Part shown: piece after piece, positions 53,187 through 64,000 of the stretch
Layout of the letters: each line of letters begins with the position of its first letter
Numbering within the stretch: position 1 is the stretch's first letter
Assembly (NCBI RefSeq): GCF_017826695.1
Contig: NZ_JAFFZW010000003.1
Coordinates: 372,001 to 436,000, forward strand
DNA: 64,000 nt
Direction: 5' to 3'
Origin: Pseudomonas alliivorans
GTDB lineage: Bacteria > Pseudomonadota > Gammaproteobacteria > Pseudomonadales > Pseudomonadaceae
The notes under the pieces: model-generated
The model's input: the letters and a program-made list of their open reading frames with translations, nothing else
Told to the model about the DNA's origin: nothing
The model's database searches: none
Position numbers and translations under genes: made by a program

Positions 53187-55049
53187 ATGCTTTCTGGGTG
53201 GCTGCGCGCGTGTGCGCTGATAGTGACAGGGCTGGTCAGCGTTTCGACGCTCGCCGATGACAAACAACGAACCGCGATTGTCGTCGGCGGCGGCATGGCA
53301 GGCCTGACGGCGGCCTACGAACTGCAGGCCAAGGGCTGGCAGGTCACGCTGCTGGAAGCCAAGCCGAGTCTGGGCGGACGTTCGGGTCTGGCCACCAGCG
53401 AATGGATCGGCAACACCAAGGCGCAGCCGGTGCTGAACCGTTATCTGGACACCTTCAAGCTGGCCACCGTGCCTGCTCCCGAGTTCGTGCGTACGCCCAG
53501 CTACCTGATCGACGGTGTTCACTTCACCCAGGCGGATCTGGCGGTCAAGCAGCCAGCCACCGCAGAAGCCATCAAGCGTTACAACGACACGCTGGACAAC
53601 CTGGCGCGCTCCATTACTGACCCGGAAAACCCGGCGTCCAACAGCACCCTTTTCGCACTGGACCAGATCAACGTCGCCAACTGGCTGGATCGCCTGAACC
53701 TGCCTGCGACGGCGCGTCAGTTGATCAATCAGCAGATTCGTACCCGTTACGACGAGCCTTCGCGCCTGTCACTGCTGTATTTCGCTCAGCAGTCCAGTGT
53801 CTACCGCTCGGTGGATGAGCGTGACCTGCGCGCCTCGCGCCTGCCGGGTGGCAGCACGGTGCTGGCTCAGGCGTTTGTCAAACAACTGAAAACCATCAAG
53901 ACCAATTCGCCCGTCTCGTCCGTCGTTCAGGACAAGGACCACGTCACGGTGAAGGCTGGCGCGGCGAGCTACACCGCCGACTACCTCGTCATGGCCGTGC
54001 CATTGCGTTCGCTGGGCAAGATCCAGATGACGCCGTCGCTGGATGCCCAGCACATGGGCGCGATCAAGAGCACCAACTACGGCTGGCGCGACCAGATCAT
54101 GCTCAAGTTCAAGACCCCGGTCTGGGACAGCAAGGCGCGTATGTCGGGTGAAGTATTCAGCAATACGGGCCTGGGCATGCTGTGGATCGAGCCCGCGCTC
54201 AAGGGCGGCGCCAACGTGGTGATCAACCTGTCCGGCGACAACGCCCGGATCATGCAGGCCTTTGGCGACAAGCAACTGGTCGATCAAGTGCTGATTCGTC
54301 TGCATGCGTTCTACCCCGAGGCCCGCGGTGCCTACACCGGCTACGAAATCCGTCGTTACAGCGTCGACCCATCGACGGGCGGTTCTTACCTGGCCTTTGG
54401 CCCAGGCCAGATCAGCAAATACTGGCGTCTGTGGGAAAGGCCGATCCAGCGTGTAGCGTTCGCGGGTGAGCACACCGATACCCTTTACCCTGGCACGCTG
54501 GAAGGCGCGCTGCGCAGTGGTCAGCGTGCGGCCGGTCAGGTGCAGGATCTGGCGGCGGGCAAGTCGTTCGAGCCGGTCAAGGTTGCGCCGCCGAAAGCGC
54601 CAGCACCGGCGTCGCAGACGTCGGACTGTAACTTCTTCACCAGCCTGTTTGGTTGCACTTCCGATAAACCGGTCGAGCCTGCCAAGCCGCAAGCGGAGAA
54701 ACCTGGCTTCTTCTCCCGCCTGTTCGGTGGGTCGGACACGCCGGTAGCAGCCCCTGCGCCTGTCGAGAAGGCACCAGAGCCCGCTCCTGCACCTGCACCG
54801 GTTCCTGTCGCGCCGGTTGTCGCACCTGTAGTGACACCGCCCGCCAAGGCTGAGCCGGTCAAGAAGCCTGCCGCGAAGGCGGAGCCTGCGAAAAAGACGC
54901 AGCACAAGGAGCCTGCGAAAAAAGAACCGGCCAAGAAAGAACCTGTGAAAAAAGAGCCGGTGAAAAAGGCTCCGGCCAAGACCGACGAGGCCAAAAAGCC
55001 TGCGGCCAAGGCCACAACCGATACAGCGCCTGCCGACGTCAAGAACTGA
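53187..55049 (+). CDS. Exported flavin amine oxidase with Lys/Pro/Ala-rich tail
   Basis: The 620-residue protein has a signal peptide (LRACALIVTGLVSVSTLADD), then an FAD amine-oxidase domain: VVGGGMAGLTAAYELQAKG (about 32-50), LEAKPSLGGRSG, and the C-terminal FAD block RVAFAGEHTDTLYPGTLEGAL. After about residue 455 a tail begins: two similar aromatic segments NFFTSLFGC and GFFSRLFGG, a proline/alanine stretch, then repeats such as KKEPAKKEPVKKEPVKKAP. The tail may bind nucleic acid, membrane or polyanion. ATG 53187 has GGAG 8 nt upstream. It is divergent from bioA. Confidence 0.88.
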   Translation: MLSGWLRACALIVTGLVSVSTLADDKQRTAIVVGGGMAGLTAAYELQAKGWQVTLLEAKPSLGGRSGLATSEWIGNTKAQPVLNRYLDTFKLATVPAPEFVRTPSYLIDGVHFTQADLAVKQPATAEAIKRYNDTLDNLARSITDPENPASNSTLFALDQINVANWLDRLNLPATARQLINQQIRTRYDEPSRLSLLYFAQQSSVYRSVDERDLRASRLPGGSTVLAQAFVKQLKTIKTNSPVSSVVQDKDHVTVKAGAASYTADYLVMAVPLRSLGKIQMTPSLDAQHMGAIKSTNYGWRDQIMLKFKTPVWDSKARMSGEVFSNTGLGMLWIEPALKGGANVVINLSGDNARIMQAFGDKQLVDQVLIRLHAFYPEARGAYTGYEIRRYSVDPSTGGSYLAFGPGQISKYWRLWERPIQRVAFAGEHTDTLYPGTLEGALRSGQRAAGQVQDLAAGKSFEPVKVAPPKAPAPASQTSDCNFFTSLFGCTSDKPVEPAKPQAEKPGFFSRLFGGSDTPVAAPAPVEKAPEPAPAPAPVPVAPVVAPVVTPPAKAEPVKKPAAKAEPAKKTQHKEPAKKEPAKKEPVKKEPVKKAPAKTDEAKKPAAKATTDTAPADVKN

Positions 55050-55068
55050 CGGCAATCGCTGAGCAGAA

Positions 55069-55100
55069 GGGGGCACGGTGCAAACCGCGCCCCTTTTTTT
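55069..55100 (+). terminator. Intrinsic terminator after the amine oxidase gene
   Basis: GGGGCACGGT pairs with ACCGCGCCCC (one mismatch) around GCAA, followed by seven T residues. From here to 55429 (about 330 bp) there is no gene; it holds the cytochrome b561 promoter region and a GTGTTACAGCGCTGA motif at 55204. Confidence 0.85.
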
Positions 55101-55429
55101 ATGATCGACGAATTCGTTTTATCTTCAGAGCAGGCGGTGAAACCGTTTCGCGGGTTCCATGATGCCGTTCATCGGCATCGAACGGCCGATGGTCCCGGCA
55201 AAGTGTTACAGCGCTGAAATTATCGGGATGCTGATGCAGCAAGGCCAGCATTGAGCAATCTGGACGGGGTGATGTGCCTGTTTCAGGTAACGAAGGATGT
55301 GGAAAGTCGGTCGGCGAAAAACTTCAGCAAACGATCGATCATATTCTTCGATGCATCAAAGCGAAATTTTGCGCTTTCATTCGATAGATAAAAAGCTAGT
55401 CTGGTAACACTTCTGACAAGGTATTGGCA

Positions 55430-55978
55430 ATGCAGCTACGTAACTCATCCTCTCGCTACGGTCTGGTCAGCATGGTGCTGCACTGGGGTGTAGCCGCTGT
55501 AGTGGTTGGTTTGTTCGCGCTGGGGCTCTGGATGGTTGGCCTGGATTACTACGATACCTGGCGCAAGGCCGGGCCTGATCTGCACAAGAGCATTGGTATC
55601 ACGCTGTTTGCAGTCATGCTGGTCCGCGTGGTCTGGCGTTTGCTCAGCCCGCCGCCTCCGCCGTTGTCCAGCTACAGCCGCCTGACGCGCATCGGCGCGA
55701 CCTTTGGTCATCTGTTTCTGTACGTCGCACTCTTTGCCGTGATGTTTGCCGGCTACCTGATCTCCACCGCCGATGGCGTCGGGATTCCGGTATTCGGTCT
55801 GTTCGAAATACCTGCTCTGGTTTCCGGCCTTCCGGAACAGGCGGAAACCGCTGGCTGGATTCACCTGTATCTGGCCTGGACCCTCGTGATCTTCGCGGGG
55901 CTCCATGGCCTGGCTGCACTGAAACACCACTTCATCGATCGCGATGTGACCCTCAAACGCATGTTGGGTCGTCATTGA
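55430..55978 (+). CDS. Cytochrome b561
   Basis: The protein of about 182 residues has four membrane helices with histidines typical of heme b ligation (MVLHWGVAAVVV, DLHKSIGITLFAVML, FGHLFLYVALFAVM, GWIHLYLAWTLVIFAGLHGLAAL). It moves electrons between quinone and periplasmic partners. ATG 55430 has AAGG upstream. It is followed 27 bp later by yceI, a common pair. Confidence 0.93.
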   Translation: MQLRNSSSRYGLVSMVLHWGVAAVVVGLFALGLWMVGLDYYDTWRKAGPDLHKSIGITLFAVMLVRVVWRLLSPPPPPLSSYSRLTRIGATFGHLFLYVALFAVMFAGYLISTADGVGIPVFGLFEIPALVSGLPEQAETAGWIHLYLAWTLVIFAGLHGLAALKHHFIDRDVTLKRMLGRH

Positions 55979-56005
55979 TTGTTCAACCAAAACGGGAATA
56001 AAAGC

Positions 56006-56584
56006 ATGTTGAAGAAGTCTCTCGCCGCTCTGGCTCTGGGTACCGCACTGTTGTCCGCTGGCCAGGCAATGGCTGCCGACTATGTTATCGACAAGGAAGG
56101 TCAGCACGCTTTCGTTGACTTCAAGATCAGCCACCTGGGTTACAGCTTCATCCACGGCACGTTCAAGGACTGGGACGGCACCTTCAGCTTCGACGCTGCC
56201 AAGCCGGAAGCCAGCAAGATCGCTGTCGAGTTGAAGACCGCCAGCCTGTTCACCAACCACGCTGAACGTGACAAGCACATCCTGAGCAAGGACTTCCTGG
56301 ACGCCGGCAAATTCCCGGAAGCCAAGTTCGTGTCCACCAGCGTCAAGTCCACCGGCGAGAAGACGGCTGACGTGACCGGCGACCTGACCCTGCACGGCGT
56401 GACCAAGCCAATCGTGATCAAGGCGACCTTCAACGGCGAAGGCAAGGATCCGTGGGGCGGCTACCGTGCCGGCTTCAACGGTACTTCGACGCTGAACCTG
56501 AACGACTTCGGCATCAAAGGCCCAGGCCCGACGTCGCAGACGCTGGATCTGGACATCACCTTCGAAGGCGTACAGAAGAAGTAA
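56006..56584 (+). CDS. YceI family periplasmic protein
   Basis: The 192-residue protein has a signal peptide ([23 protein letters not shown]) and the YceI lipocalin-like body: [50 protein letters not shown]. Family members bind isoprenoids such as quinones, fitting the b561 neighbour. Confidence 0.95.
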   Translation: MLKKSLAALALGTALLSAGQAMAADYVIDKEGQHAFVDFKISHLGYSFIHGTFKDWDGTFSFDAAKPEASKIAVELKTASLFTNHAERDKHILSKDFLDAGKFPEAKFVSTSVKSTGEKTADVTGDLTLHGVTKPIVIKATFNGEGKDPWGGYRAGFNGTSTLNLNDFGIKGPGPTSQTLDLDITFEGVQKK

Positions 56585-56600
56585 GTGTTCGCCTGAACGA

Positions 56601-56630
56601 AAAAACGCCGACCCTTGGGTCGGCGTTTTT
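56601..56630 (+). terminator. Intrinsic terminator after yceI
   Basis: AAACGCCGACCC-TTG-GGTCGGCG followed by TTTTT gives a strong hairpin with a T-run about 20 bp after the yceI stop. Confidence 0.92.
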
Positions 56631-56754
56631 GTGTGTGGCGTCTGTGCAGCCTGAGCAAGTGACGCACAGCTTCATGGGCTGTATGCCCGCGCAGAGGTCT
56701 GGACGTCGCGCAAAACGGGGGGCGAAGCGAAAGCGTATGACTGAATGCATACCC

Positions 56755-56839
56755 GTGGGAGGCGGCTTGCCGGCGATGGCCTCAGTTCAGTCAACGAGGG
56801 GTCGCTTCAGAAAAGCCTCGCCGGCAAGCCGCCTCCCAC
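56755..56839. repeat. REP/BIME pair of 22-bp inverted repeats
   Basis: A 22-bp element starting GTGGGAGGCGGCTTGCC (56755-56776) is matched by its perfect reverse complement at 56818-56839. The layout is that of pseudomonad repetitive extragenic palindromes between two transcription units. Confidence 0.88.
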
Positions 56840-56881
56840 AGCCCGTTGGTTGCATCAAGACGGGCAACCCACACACACAAA

Positions 56882-56907
56882 AACGCCCCGGCAAGCCGGG
56901 GCGTTTT
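56882..56907 (-). terminator. Intrinsic terminator after rhlE
   Basis: CGCCCCGGC pairs with GCCGGGGCG around AA, with T-rich sequence on both sides, so it can act in both directions. It lies about 20 bp after the rhlE stop. Confidence 0.88.
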
Positions 56908-56923
56908 GTTTGCGGCTCGGCTA

Positions 56924-58819
56924 TCAGCTGTCGCGGTTGCGGGTCAGCAGGGCCGGTTTTTCACCACGAGGACGAGCTGGCAATTGATCCAGTTGCTCGG
57001 CCGACGGGAAGCGGTCAATCTTGGACTCCTTGTGCACGATCTTCGGCTGTGGCTGACCATCGCGCTGGCTGCGAACTGCCGGTTCCTGCGGCTCGCGAGG
57101 TGCGCGGTCTTCACGAGGTGCTGACGGACGACGGTTGCGCGGAGCCTGACCATCGCGAGAGCGGGGTGCAGAGCCTGCGCCTGCGCCGTTACGCTTCGGT
57201 GCCCCGGTGCCGGAACCTGTACGTGCGCCACCACCGGTACGACCCGGGTTGGCTGGACGCGCTGCGCCACCGGCCGCCGGTGCTGCGCCAGGCGCTGCCG
57301 CCGGACGACGACCACGATTCTGGCCTTTGCCCTGGTACGGGCTGACGTAATCGGCGCGGTTGCCGAAGTTATCCACTTCGTCATCCAGAAACTCGTCAGG
57401 CGCACGGTCCGATTGCGGGCGCGGTGCTGCAGCCTGCGAAGAACGCTGTTCGCCGCGAGGCGTGCCTTCACGAGGTTTTTTTTCGCGTGGCGGGCGGGCA
57501 GGGCGTTCGCCATTGGCGGCCGCTGCGGCTGGTTTTTCCTTGCCTTTATCCTTTCCCTTGTCGCGACGACCGCCGTTGTTCTTGTCGCCATCACCACGGG
57601 CCGGACGTGCGCCACGTGGATTGCGAACATCCGGACGCTCACGCACTTCAGGCTTTTCAGCCTCGACTGCAGTGATGTCGAAGCCCATCAGATCGCCGTC
57701 CGGGATCTTCTGCCTGGTCATGCGCTCGATGCTTTTGAGCAGCTTCTCTTCGTCCGGGGCGACCAGCGAGATCGCCTCGCCCGAACGACCGGCACGGCCA
57801 GTACGACCGATGCGGTGAACGTAGTCTTCGTCAACGTTCGGCAGTTCGAAGTTGACCACGTGCGGCAACTGGTCGATATCCAGACCGCGAGCGGCGATAT
57901 CGGTGGCGACCATGATGCGGACCTCGCCCGCCTTGAAGTCAGCCAGGGCCTTGGTGCGTGCGTTCTGGCTCTTGTTGCCGTGGATGGCAACGGCCGAAAG
58001 GCCATGCTTGTCCAGGTACTCGGCCAGACGGTTGGCGCCGTGCTTGGTGCGGGTGAACACCAGCACCTGTTCCCAGGCACCAACGGTGATCAGGTGCGCC
58101 AGCAGCGAACGCTTGTGGTTGGCTGCCAGACGGAAAACCCGTTGCTCGATACGCTCGACCGTGGTGTTCGGCGGCGTGACTTCGATGCGCTCGGGGTTGT
58201 GCAGCAGCTTGCCCGCCAACGCTGTGATGTCGTTGGAAAAGGTCGCCGAGAACAGCAGGTTCTGACGCTTGGCAGGCAAGCGGGCCAGAACCTTTTTCAC
58301 GTCGTGGACGAAGCCCATGTCGAGCATCCGGTCTGCTTCATCGAGCACCAGGATTTCAACGTGGGACAGGTCGACGCTGCCTTGACCAGCCAGGTCGAGC
58401 AGGCGGCCAGGGCAGGCCACCAGGACGTCCACACCGCGGGACATGGCCTGAACCTGCGGGTTCATGCCGACGCCGCCGAAGATGCAGGCGCTGACGAACT
58501 TCAGGTCGCGGGCATAGATCTTGAAGCTCTCATGCACCTGTGCGGCCAGTTCGCGGGTAGGGGTCAGGACCAGGACGCGGGGTTGGCGCGGGCCGTGACG
58601 CTGGGATTTGTCCGGAACACCATTGGGAAACAGCCGCTCCAGAATAGGGAGGGCGAAACCGCCGGTTTTACCAGTACCTGTCTGTGCCGCAACCATCAGG
58701 TCACGACCTTGCAACACGGCGGGAATGGCCCGCTGTTGCACCGGAGTAGGCTGGGTGTAGCCCGCTGCCTCGATGGCGCGGACTAAAGCCTCGGAGAGAC
58801 CGAGGGAAGCAAAGGACAT
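56924..58819 (-). CDS. rhlE: DEAD-box RNA helicase RhlE with long basic tail
   Basis: The protein of about 631 residues unwinds RNA in ribosome assembly and mRNA decay. Helicase motifs seen are the Q motif ([13 protein letters not shown]), [53 protein letters not shown] and [11 protein letters not shown]. From about residue 385 a low-complexity tail of over 240 residues follows, rich in Arg, Gly, Pro and Lys (RGG- and GRRP-like), expected to bind RNA and drive condensates. ATG 58819 has AGGA upstream. A leader of about 200 nt precedes it. Confidence 0.95.
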   Translation of the reverse strand: MSFASLGLSEALVRAIEAAGYTQPTPVQQRAIPAVLQGRDLMVAAQTGTGKTGGFALPILERLFPNGVPDKSQRHGPRQPRVLVLTPTRELAAQVHESFKIYARDLKFVSACIFGGVGMNPQVQAMSRGVDVLVACPGRLLDLAGQGSVDLSHVEILVLDEADRMLDMGFVHDVKKVLARLPAKRQNLLFSATFSNDITALAGKLLHNPERIEVTPPNTTVERIEQRVFRLAANHKRSLLAHLITVGAWEQVLVFTRTKHGANRLAEYLDKHGLSAVAIHGNKSQNARTKALADFKAGEVRIMVATDIAARGLDIDQLPHVVNFELPNVDEDYVHRIGRTGRAGRSGEAISLVAPDEEKLLKSIERMTRQKIPDGDLMGFDITAVEAEKPEVRERPDVRNPRGARPARGDGDKNNGGRRDKGKDKGKEKPAAAAANGERPARPPREKKPREGTPRGEQRSSQAAAPRPQSDRAPDEFLDDEVDNFGNRADYVSPYQGKGQNRGRRPAAAPGAAPAAGGAARPANPGRTGGGARTGSGTGAPKRNGAGAGSAPRSRDGQAPRNRRPSAPREDRAPREPQEPAVRSQRDGQPQPKIVHKESKIDRFPSAEQLDQLPARPRGEKPALLTRNRDS

Positions 58820-59025
58820 GAGTAATCCTGTTCTGTTGGAGCTTAAGCTCAAGGGATGTCTTGCCTGGCGTGAATGGCGTGTAAAGACAACGCGATCCCG
58901 TCCGGTCCTGCGGGGTCTTCAGCCTTCTCCTGACGCCTGCACTGGATGAAAAACGTGCTGTTGGCGTGAGCGAGGTGGCGTTTGCAAGACCGAGCGTCCG
59001 GGCGTAAGCCTGGCGGGAAGGCTGG

Positions 59026-59031
59026 AGTATA
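59026..59031 (-). promoter_or_regulatory. Predicted extended -10 promoter of rhlE
   Basis: On the minus strand TGT-TATACT matches an extended -10 element; no good -35 is seen. Transcription from about 59020 gives a 200-nt untranslated leader before rhlE. Confidence 0.5.
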
Positions 59032-59130
59032 ACAGAGCGAGCGCAATCCGCCGCGTTCCTGCTGCCCAACGGTGTATTGCGCCGCGATCTCCCGGAAATT
59101 GTCAGGGAAATCGCGGTATTGCAGCGGTTG

Positions 59131-59976
59131 TCAGCGCGGCAGTTTGAGGTTGTTCCAGACTGCCAGGCTCGGGTCCGCCTGATTCAGGGTGTAAAAGTGC
59201 AGGCCGGGCGCGCCGCCTTGCAGCAGGCGCTCGCACATTTCGGTGATGACTTCTTCACCGAACGACTGAATGCTTTGCACGTCATCGCCGTACGCTTCCA
59301 GCTGCTTGCGGATCCAGCGCGGGATTTCCGCACCGCAGGCGTCGGAGAAGCGTGCCAGCTTGCTGTAGTTGGTGATCGGCATGATGCCCGGCACGACGGG
59401 GATGTTCACGCCCAGCTTCTGCACGCGCTCGACGAAATAGAAATAGCTGTCGGCGTTGAAAAAGTACTGAGTGATCGCACTGTCGGCACCGGCGTTGGCC
59501 TTGTTGACGAAGTGCTTGAGGTCGTCTTCGAAGTTGCGGGCCTGCGGGTGCATTTCCGGGTAGGCGGCGACTTCGATATGGAAATGGCTGCCGGTCTCTT
59601 CACGAATGAAGCTGACCAGATCATTGGCGTGACGCAGTTCACCACTGGCCATGCCCATGCCGGAAGGCAGGTCGCCGCGCAGTGCAACAATACGCTTGAT
59701 GCCGGCTTCCTTGTACTGGCTCAGCAGGCCACGCAGGTCGGCCTTGCTGTCACCCACGCACGACAGGTGCGGTGCGGCCGGTACTTTGACTTCGTTTTCC
59801 AGCTGCAGCACGGTATTGAGCGTGCGGTCGCGGGTCGAACCACCGGCACCGTAGGTGCAGGAGAAAAAATCCGGGTTGTAGCTTGCCAGCTGACGGGCAA
59901 CGTTCAGCAGCTTTTCATGTCCAGCATCGGTCTTGGTCGGGAAGAACTCGAAGCTGTAGCGACGTTCTTGGCTCAT
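59131..59976 (-). CDS. metF: 5,10-Methylenetetrahydrofolate reductase
   Basis: The 281-residue FAD barrel enzyme supplies methyl-tetrahydrofolate for methionine synthesis. Motifs are YSFEFFPTKTDAG, FFSCTYGAGGSTRD, VALRGDLPSG and ITQYFFNADSYFYFV. ATG 59976 (MSQERRYS) is the family start; ATG 59991 is possible. It follows ahcY on the same strand with a REP-bearing gap. Confidence 0.97.
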   Translation of the reverse strand: MSQERRYSFEFFPTKTDAGHEKLLNVARQLASYNPDFFSCTYGAGGSTRDRTLNTVLQLENEVKVPAAPHLSCVGDSKADLRGLLSQYKEAGIKRIVALRGDLPSGMGMASGELRHANDLVSFIREETGSHFHIEVAAYPEMHPQARNFEDDLKHFVNKANAGADSAITQYFFNADSYFYFVERVQKLGVNIPVVPGIMPITNYSKLARFSDACGAEIPRWIRKQLEAYGDDVQSIQSFGEEVITEMCERLLQGGAPGLHFYTLNQADPSLAVWNNLKLPR

Positions 59977-60019
59977 GGAGGCCGATCTCATCTTGAAGCG
60001 AACGGGAGGTCGCAGAGTG

Positions 60020-60102
60020 GGAGCGGACGTGTCCGCGAAGAAATCTGCCTGTCACCGAAAGAGGGGTGATAAATCAAATACCTTCGCGGACAAGTCCGCT
60101 CC
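60020..60102. repeat. REP-like inverted repeat pair in the ahcY-metF gap
   Basis: A 21-bp element beginning GGAGCGGACGTGTCC (60020-60040) pairs with CTTCGCGGACAAGTCCGCTCC-type sequence at 60082-60102, with one or two mismatches. It is of a different REP family from the 56755 pair. Confidence 0.85.
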
Positions 60103-60170
60103 TGCCGGTCATTGACTGCTGCGAGCGTGCAGGGCGTCAGAAAATGCCACGCACGCTCACAGAAGATCAA

Positions 60171-61713
<1,543 letters not shown>

Positions 61714-61760
61714 GGTGGCGGGAACGGCATCAGCGAGGATGGCCGCTTGAAACGGATGGC

Positions 61761-61789
61761 AGTATAGCCTCGCTCGCGATTCTTCCCAA
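61761..61789 (-). promoter_or_regulatory. Predicted sigma-70 promoter of ahcY
   Basis: On the minus strand TTGGGA and TATACT are 17 bp apart. Transcription would begin near 61754, about 40 nt before the riboswitch aptamer. Confidence 0.75.
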
Positions 61790-61991
61790 GGTTTTCTGTC
61801 GGCTGGCGAGCCTCTGGATCGGCGTTTGCCGGAATGTGCTTATCGCACAGCAGCTTAGTTGTTCTGTTTATTCATGAAGGTCGCGGGGCGTCAATTGCAC
61901 CGATACACAGTCACAATGGGGCAAGGCATGGGCGCGGGCGGCTGGCTCTGCCATCATGCGGTTCTCTTATCGAAGACGCTCAGGAGTGAAC

Positions 61992-62387
61992 ATGAATTTC
62001 CATACCCGCAAGTGGGTCAAGCCTGAAGACCTGAACCCCAACGGCACCCTGTTCGGCGGCAGCCTGTTGCGCTGGATCGATGAAGAGGCGGCCATCTACG
62101 CCATTGTCCAGTTGGGCAATCAGCGTGTGGTGACCAAGTACATTTCCGAGATCAACTTTGTCAGTGCGTCGCGTCAGGGCGACATCATCGAGCTTGGCAT
62201 CACTGCCACCGAGTTTGGTCGCACCTCGATCACGCTGATGTGTCAGGTCCGCAACAAGATCACCCGCAAGAGCATCCTGACAGTCGAGAAGATGGTGTTC
62301 GTGAACCTGGGCGAAGACGGACAGCCTGCACCGCATGGCCGGACCGAGATTCGCTACATCAAGGATCAGTTTGACGTTCCCGAGTAA
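61992..62387 (+). CDS. YciA/BFIT-type acyl-CoA thioesterase
   Basis: The 131-residue hotdog protein has PEDLNPNGTLFGGSLLRWIDEEAAIYA with the catalytic aspartate, and VTKYISEINFVSASRQGDIIELG. It hydrolyses acyl-CoA. ATG 61992 has AGGAG upstream. Confidence 0.93.
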   Translation: MNFHTRKWVKPEDLNPNGTLFGGSLLRWIDEEAAIYAIVQLGNQRVVTKYISEINFVSASRQGDIIELGITATEFGRTSITLMCQVRNKITRKSILTVEKMVFVNLGEDGQPAPHGRTEIRYIKDQFDVPE

Positions 62388-62404
62388 GGGGGTTGATCGT
62401 TGAC

Positions 62405-62475
62405 ACGCTCTGCGTCGGCTCTGGAATCTGACGCAGAGCGTCACAGGGTGCATGCCCACGCAGAGCATGGGCATG
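62405..62475. terminator. Two hairpins between convergent thioesterase and isomerase genes
   Basis: ACGCTCTGCGTC (62405-62416) pairs perfectly with GACGCAGAGCGT (62430-62441), and CATGCCCA (62451-62458) with TGGGCATG (62468-62475). They fill the gap between the two stops and probably end both transcripts; the second is a REP-like element. Confidence 0.7.
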
Positions 62476-62485
62476 ATCGGGTCGC

Positions 62486-63268
62486 CTACTGGCCCTGCAA
62501 CTGCCGCAACCACGCCAGACCTTCGCTGGTATCGCCTTTGGGGCGGTATTCGCAGCCGATCCAGCCTTTGTAGCCCAGCTCATCGATAACGTTGAACAGG
62601 TGCTCGTAGTTCAATTCGCCCAGGTCCGGCTCGTTGCGATCCGGCACACCGGCAATCTGAATGTGGCCGATACCGGCAAAGTCGCGACGCAGTTTGCTGG
62701 TCAGGTCACCTTCGACGATCTGGCAGTGGTAGCAGTCGAACTGAACCTTGAGGTTATCGGCACCCACCAGTTTGCAGATGTCCTGCGCCTGGTCCTGACG
62801 ATTGAGGAAGAAACCCGGCATGTCGCGGGTGTTGATCGGCTCGATCAGGATCGTGACGCCAGCCTCTCTGGCCTGTTGGGCCGCGAACGCAAGGTTCTCC
62901 AGATACACCGCCTGATGACGCTCGCGCAGGTCTTCGCTGGGCAGCAGACCGGCCATGACGTGAATCCGGTCATTGCCCAGCACCTGCGCGTACTCCAGCG
63001 CACGTTCAATACCGCTGCGAAATTCCGCTTCACGACCCGGCAGTGTAGCAATGCCTCGCTCGCACGCGTCCCAGTCGCCTGGCGGTGCATTGAACAGCGC
63101 CTGCACCAGGCCGTTGTCGCTCAGGCGCTGCTTGAGCTCCTGCGGGGTCCAGGCGTAGGGAAACAGGTACTCGACCGCGCCGAAACCATCGGCGGCCGCT
63201 GCGGCAAAGCGCTCAAGGAAATCATGCTGCGGGTACAGCATGCTGAGATTGGCGGCAAAACGGGGCAT
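62486..63268 (-). CDS. Hydroxypyruvate isomerase family protein (Hyi/OtnI)
   Basis: The 260-residue TIM-barrel protein has [63 protein letters not shown] and [17 protein letters not shown] with metal-binding acids. It converts hydroxypyruvate and tartronate semialdehyde, or 2-oxo-tetronates if it is OtnI. Its GntP permease neighbour favours a sugar-acid role. ATG 63268 has GGAG upstream. Confidence 0.92.
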   Translation of the reverse strand: MPRFAANLSMLYPQHDFLERFAAAAADGFGAVEYLFPYAWTPQELKQRLSDNGLVQALFNAPPGDWDACERGIATLPGREAEFRSGIERALEYAQVLGNDRIHVMAGLLPSEDLRERHQAVYLENLAFAAQQAREAGVTILIEPINTRDMPGFFLNRQDQAQDICKLVGADNLKVQFDCYHCQIVEGDLTSKLRRDFAGIGHIQIAGVPDRNEPDLGELNYEHLFNVIDELGYKGWIGCEYRPKGDTSEGLAWLRQLQGQ

Positions 63269-63290
63269 GTTGACTCCAGTCTTCAAAGGG

Positions 63291-64000
63291 TTAGACGAAT
63301 GGCCAAAGCAGCAGGGTAATCACGAAGCCCAGTGTGCCCAGCAGCGTGACCAGTACGGTCCAGGTGCGCAAGCCGTCGGCGACGTTCAGGCCAGCCAGTT
63401 TGGTGAACATCCAGTAACCGGCATCGTTGATGTGCGACATCGCCAGACCGCCACCGCCCATGGCCAGGCACAACAGGGCCAGATGGTTGGCACTCAGGTC
63501 CAGGGTCGCGATCAGCGGGCTCAGAATGCCGGCGGTAGTGACCAGTGCAACGGTGGTCGAACCTTGCACAGCGCGCAGCAGCAGGGTCAGCAGGAAGCCC
63601 AGCGCCAGTACCGGAAGACCGGTATTGCGTAGCGCCTCGGAGACGACCGCACCGATGCCGGTATCGACCAGCACCTTGCCGAACACGCCACCGGCACCCG
63701 CGATCAGGATCACCATCGCCACGCCCGGTAACGCCGAACCGATCACGTCGGAGACCTGCGTGCGGCTCCAGCCACGGCGCGAGCCCAGCAGCCAGGCACA
63801 CAGCAATGTGTCGATCAACAGCGCCACGAGTGGAGCGCCGAGGACGGTCAGGATGGCGCGCAATGTGGAATCGGCGGGCAACAGGGTGGTTGCCAGCGTG
63901 CCCATCAGAATCAGCACGATCGGCAGCAGAATCAGCGCGATGATCAGACCGAAGCCCGGCGCTGGAGCCGGCGGCAGTTTGCTCGCCAGACTGCCGGCGC
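63291..64000 (-). CDS. GntP-family sugar-acid permease, 5' end cut by window
   Basis: The C-terminal 236 residues are of a gluconate/H+ symporter: [60 protein letters not shown] and [18 protein letters not shown]. It is upstream of the isomerase in the same direction with a 22-bp gap. The frame is open to the window end; the start lies beyond 64000. Confidence 0.93.
   Translation of the reverse strand, partial: AGSLASKLPPAPAPGFGLIIALILLPIVLILMGTLATTLLPADSTLRAILTVLGAPLVALLIDTLLCAWLLGSRRGWSRTQVSDVIGSALPGVAMVILIAGAGGVFGKVLVDTGIGAVVSEALRNTGLPVLALGFLLTLLLRAVQGSTTVALVTTAGILSPLIATLDLSANHLALLCLAMGGGGLAMSHINDAGYWMFTKLAGLNVADGLRTWTVLVTLLGTLGFVITLLLWPFV

Noticed and set aside
53769..55076. Minus-strand open frame opposite the amine oxidase
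   Set aside because: The Arg/Gly/Leu-rich sequence is the complement of the low-complexity tail.
57413..58786. Long plus-strand open frame opposite rhlE
   Set aside because: Its sequence is the complement of helicase motifs, with no motif or ribosome site of its own.

Overview
The window is chromosomal DNA from a fluorescent pseudomonad, most likely the Pseudomonas syringae complex or a close relative. The evidence is high-GC dense coding, hut and mdc operons of Pseudomonas type, an aryl polyene pigment operon, an S-adenosylhomocysteine (SAH) riboswitch in front of ahcY, and REP-type inverted repeats. The species call is inference; the genus call is firm.

Layout. 1-18754 is the histidine-utilisation (hut) locus, but it is split: hutX-like and hutU lie at the left end, hutD-hutC and divergent hutF at 15886-18754. 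Between them sit about 13 kb: an arylamine N-acetyltransferase and a DMT exporter (2748-4529, +); a six-gene, tightly overlapping operon 11423->4532 (thermostable-hemolysin/GNAT-like protein, AMP-ligase, TauD-like dioxygenase, a lysine-less class III aminotransferase homologue, a normal class III aminotransferase, an amidase) with a divergent AT-rich LysR regulator (11570-12508); an ECF sigma/anti-sigma/DUF3455 unit; and nhaA. The six-gene operon matches no pathway I know and is the best candidate for an undescribed biosynthetic system.

18862-21132 is an MFS exporter with divergent LysR regulator. 21207-39214 is a 20-gene, one-directional aryl polyene (APE) operon: two ACPs, ketosynthases, ketoreductase, dehydratases, ammonia lyase, thioesterase, acyl/glycosyl transferases, LolA-like carrier, MMPL exporter and tailoring enzymes. 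It has unusual architecture: the acyl-ACP ligase and dehydratase are fused, the glycosyltransferase and acyltransferase are separate genes, and a Na+/H+-exchanger-like protein and a halogenase-like flavoenzyme are embedded. 39561-40689 holds a solitary ParA and a PAAR protein whose 3' ends overlap on opposite strands.

40936-49215 is a complete malonate decarboxylase operon (mdcABCDEGH) with the MadLM transporter and a convergent LysR regulator. 49371-52976 has a hemolysin III protein, a HigBA-like toxin-antitoxin pair, rsmE and bioA. 53187-56584 holds an exported flavin amine oxidase with a lysine/proline/alanine-rich tail, cytochrome b561 and a YceI protein. 56924-61580 holds rhlE, metF and ahcY, the last under an SAH riboswitch, so methyl-cycle genes are grouped. 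The right edge has an acyl-CoA thioesterase, a hydroxypyruvate isomerase family protein and a truncated GntP permease.

Most genes inside operons overlap by 4 bp (ATGA) or 1 bp (TGATG), which helped set the start codons. All functional assignments come from reading motifs, not from database searches.
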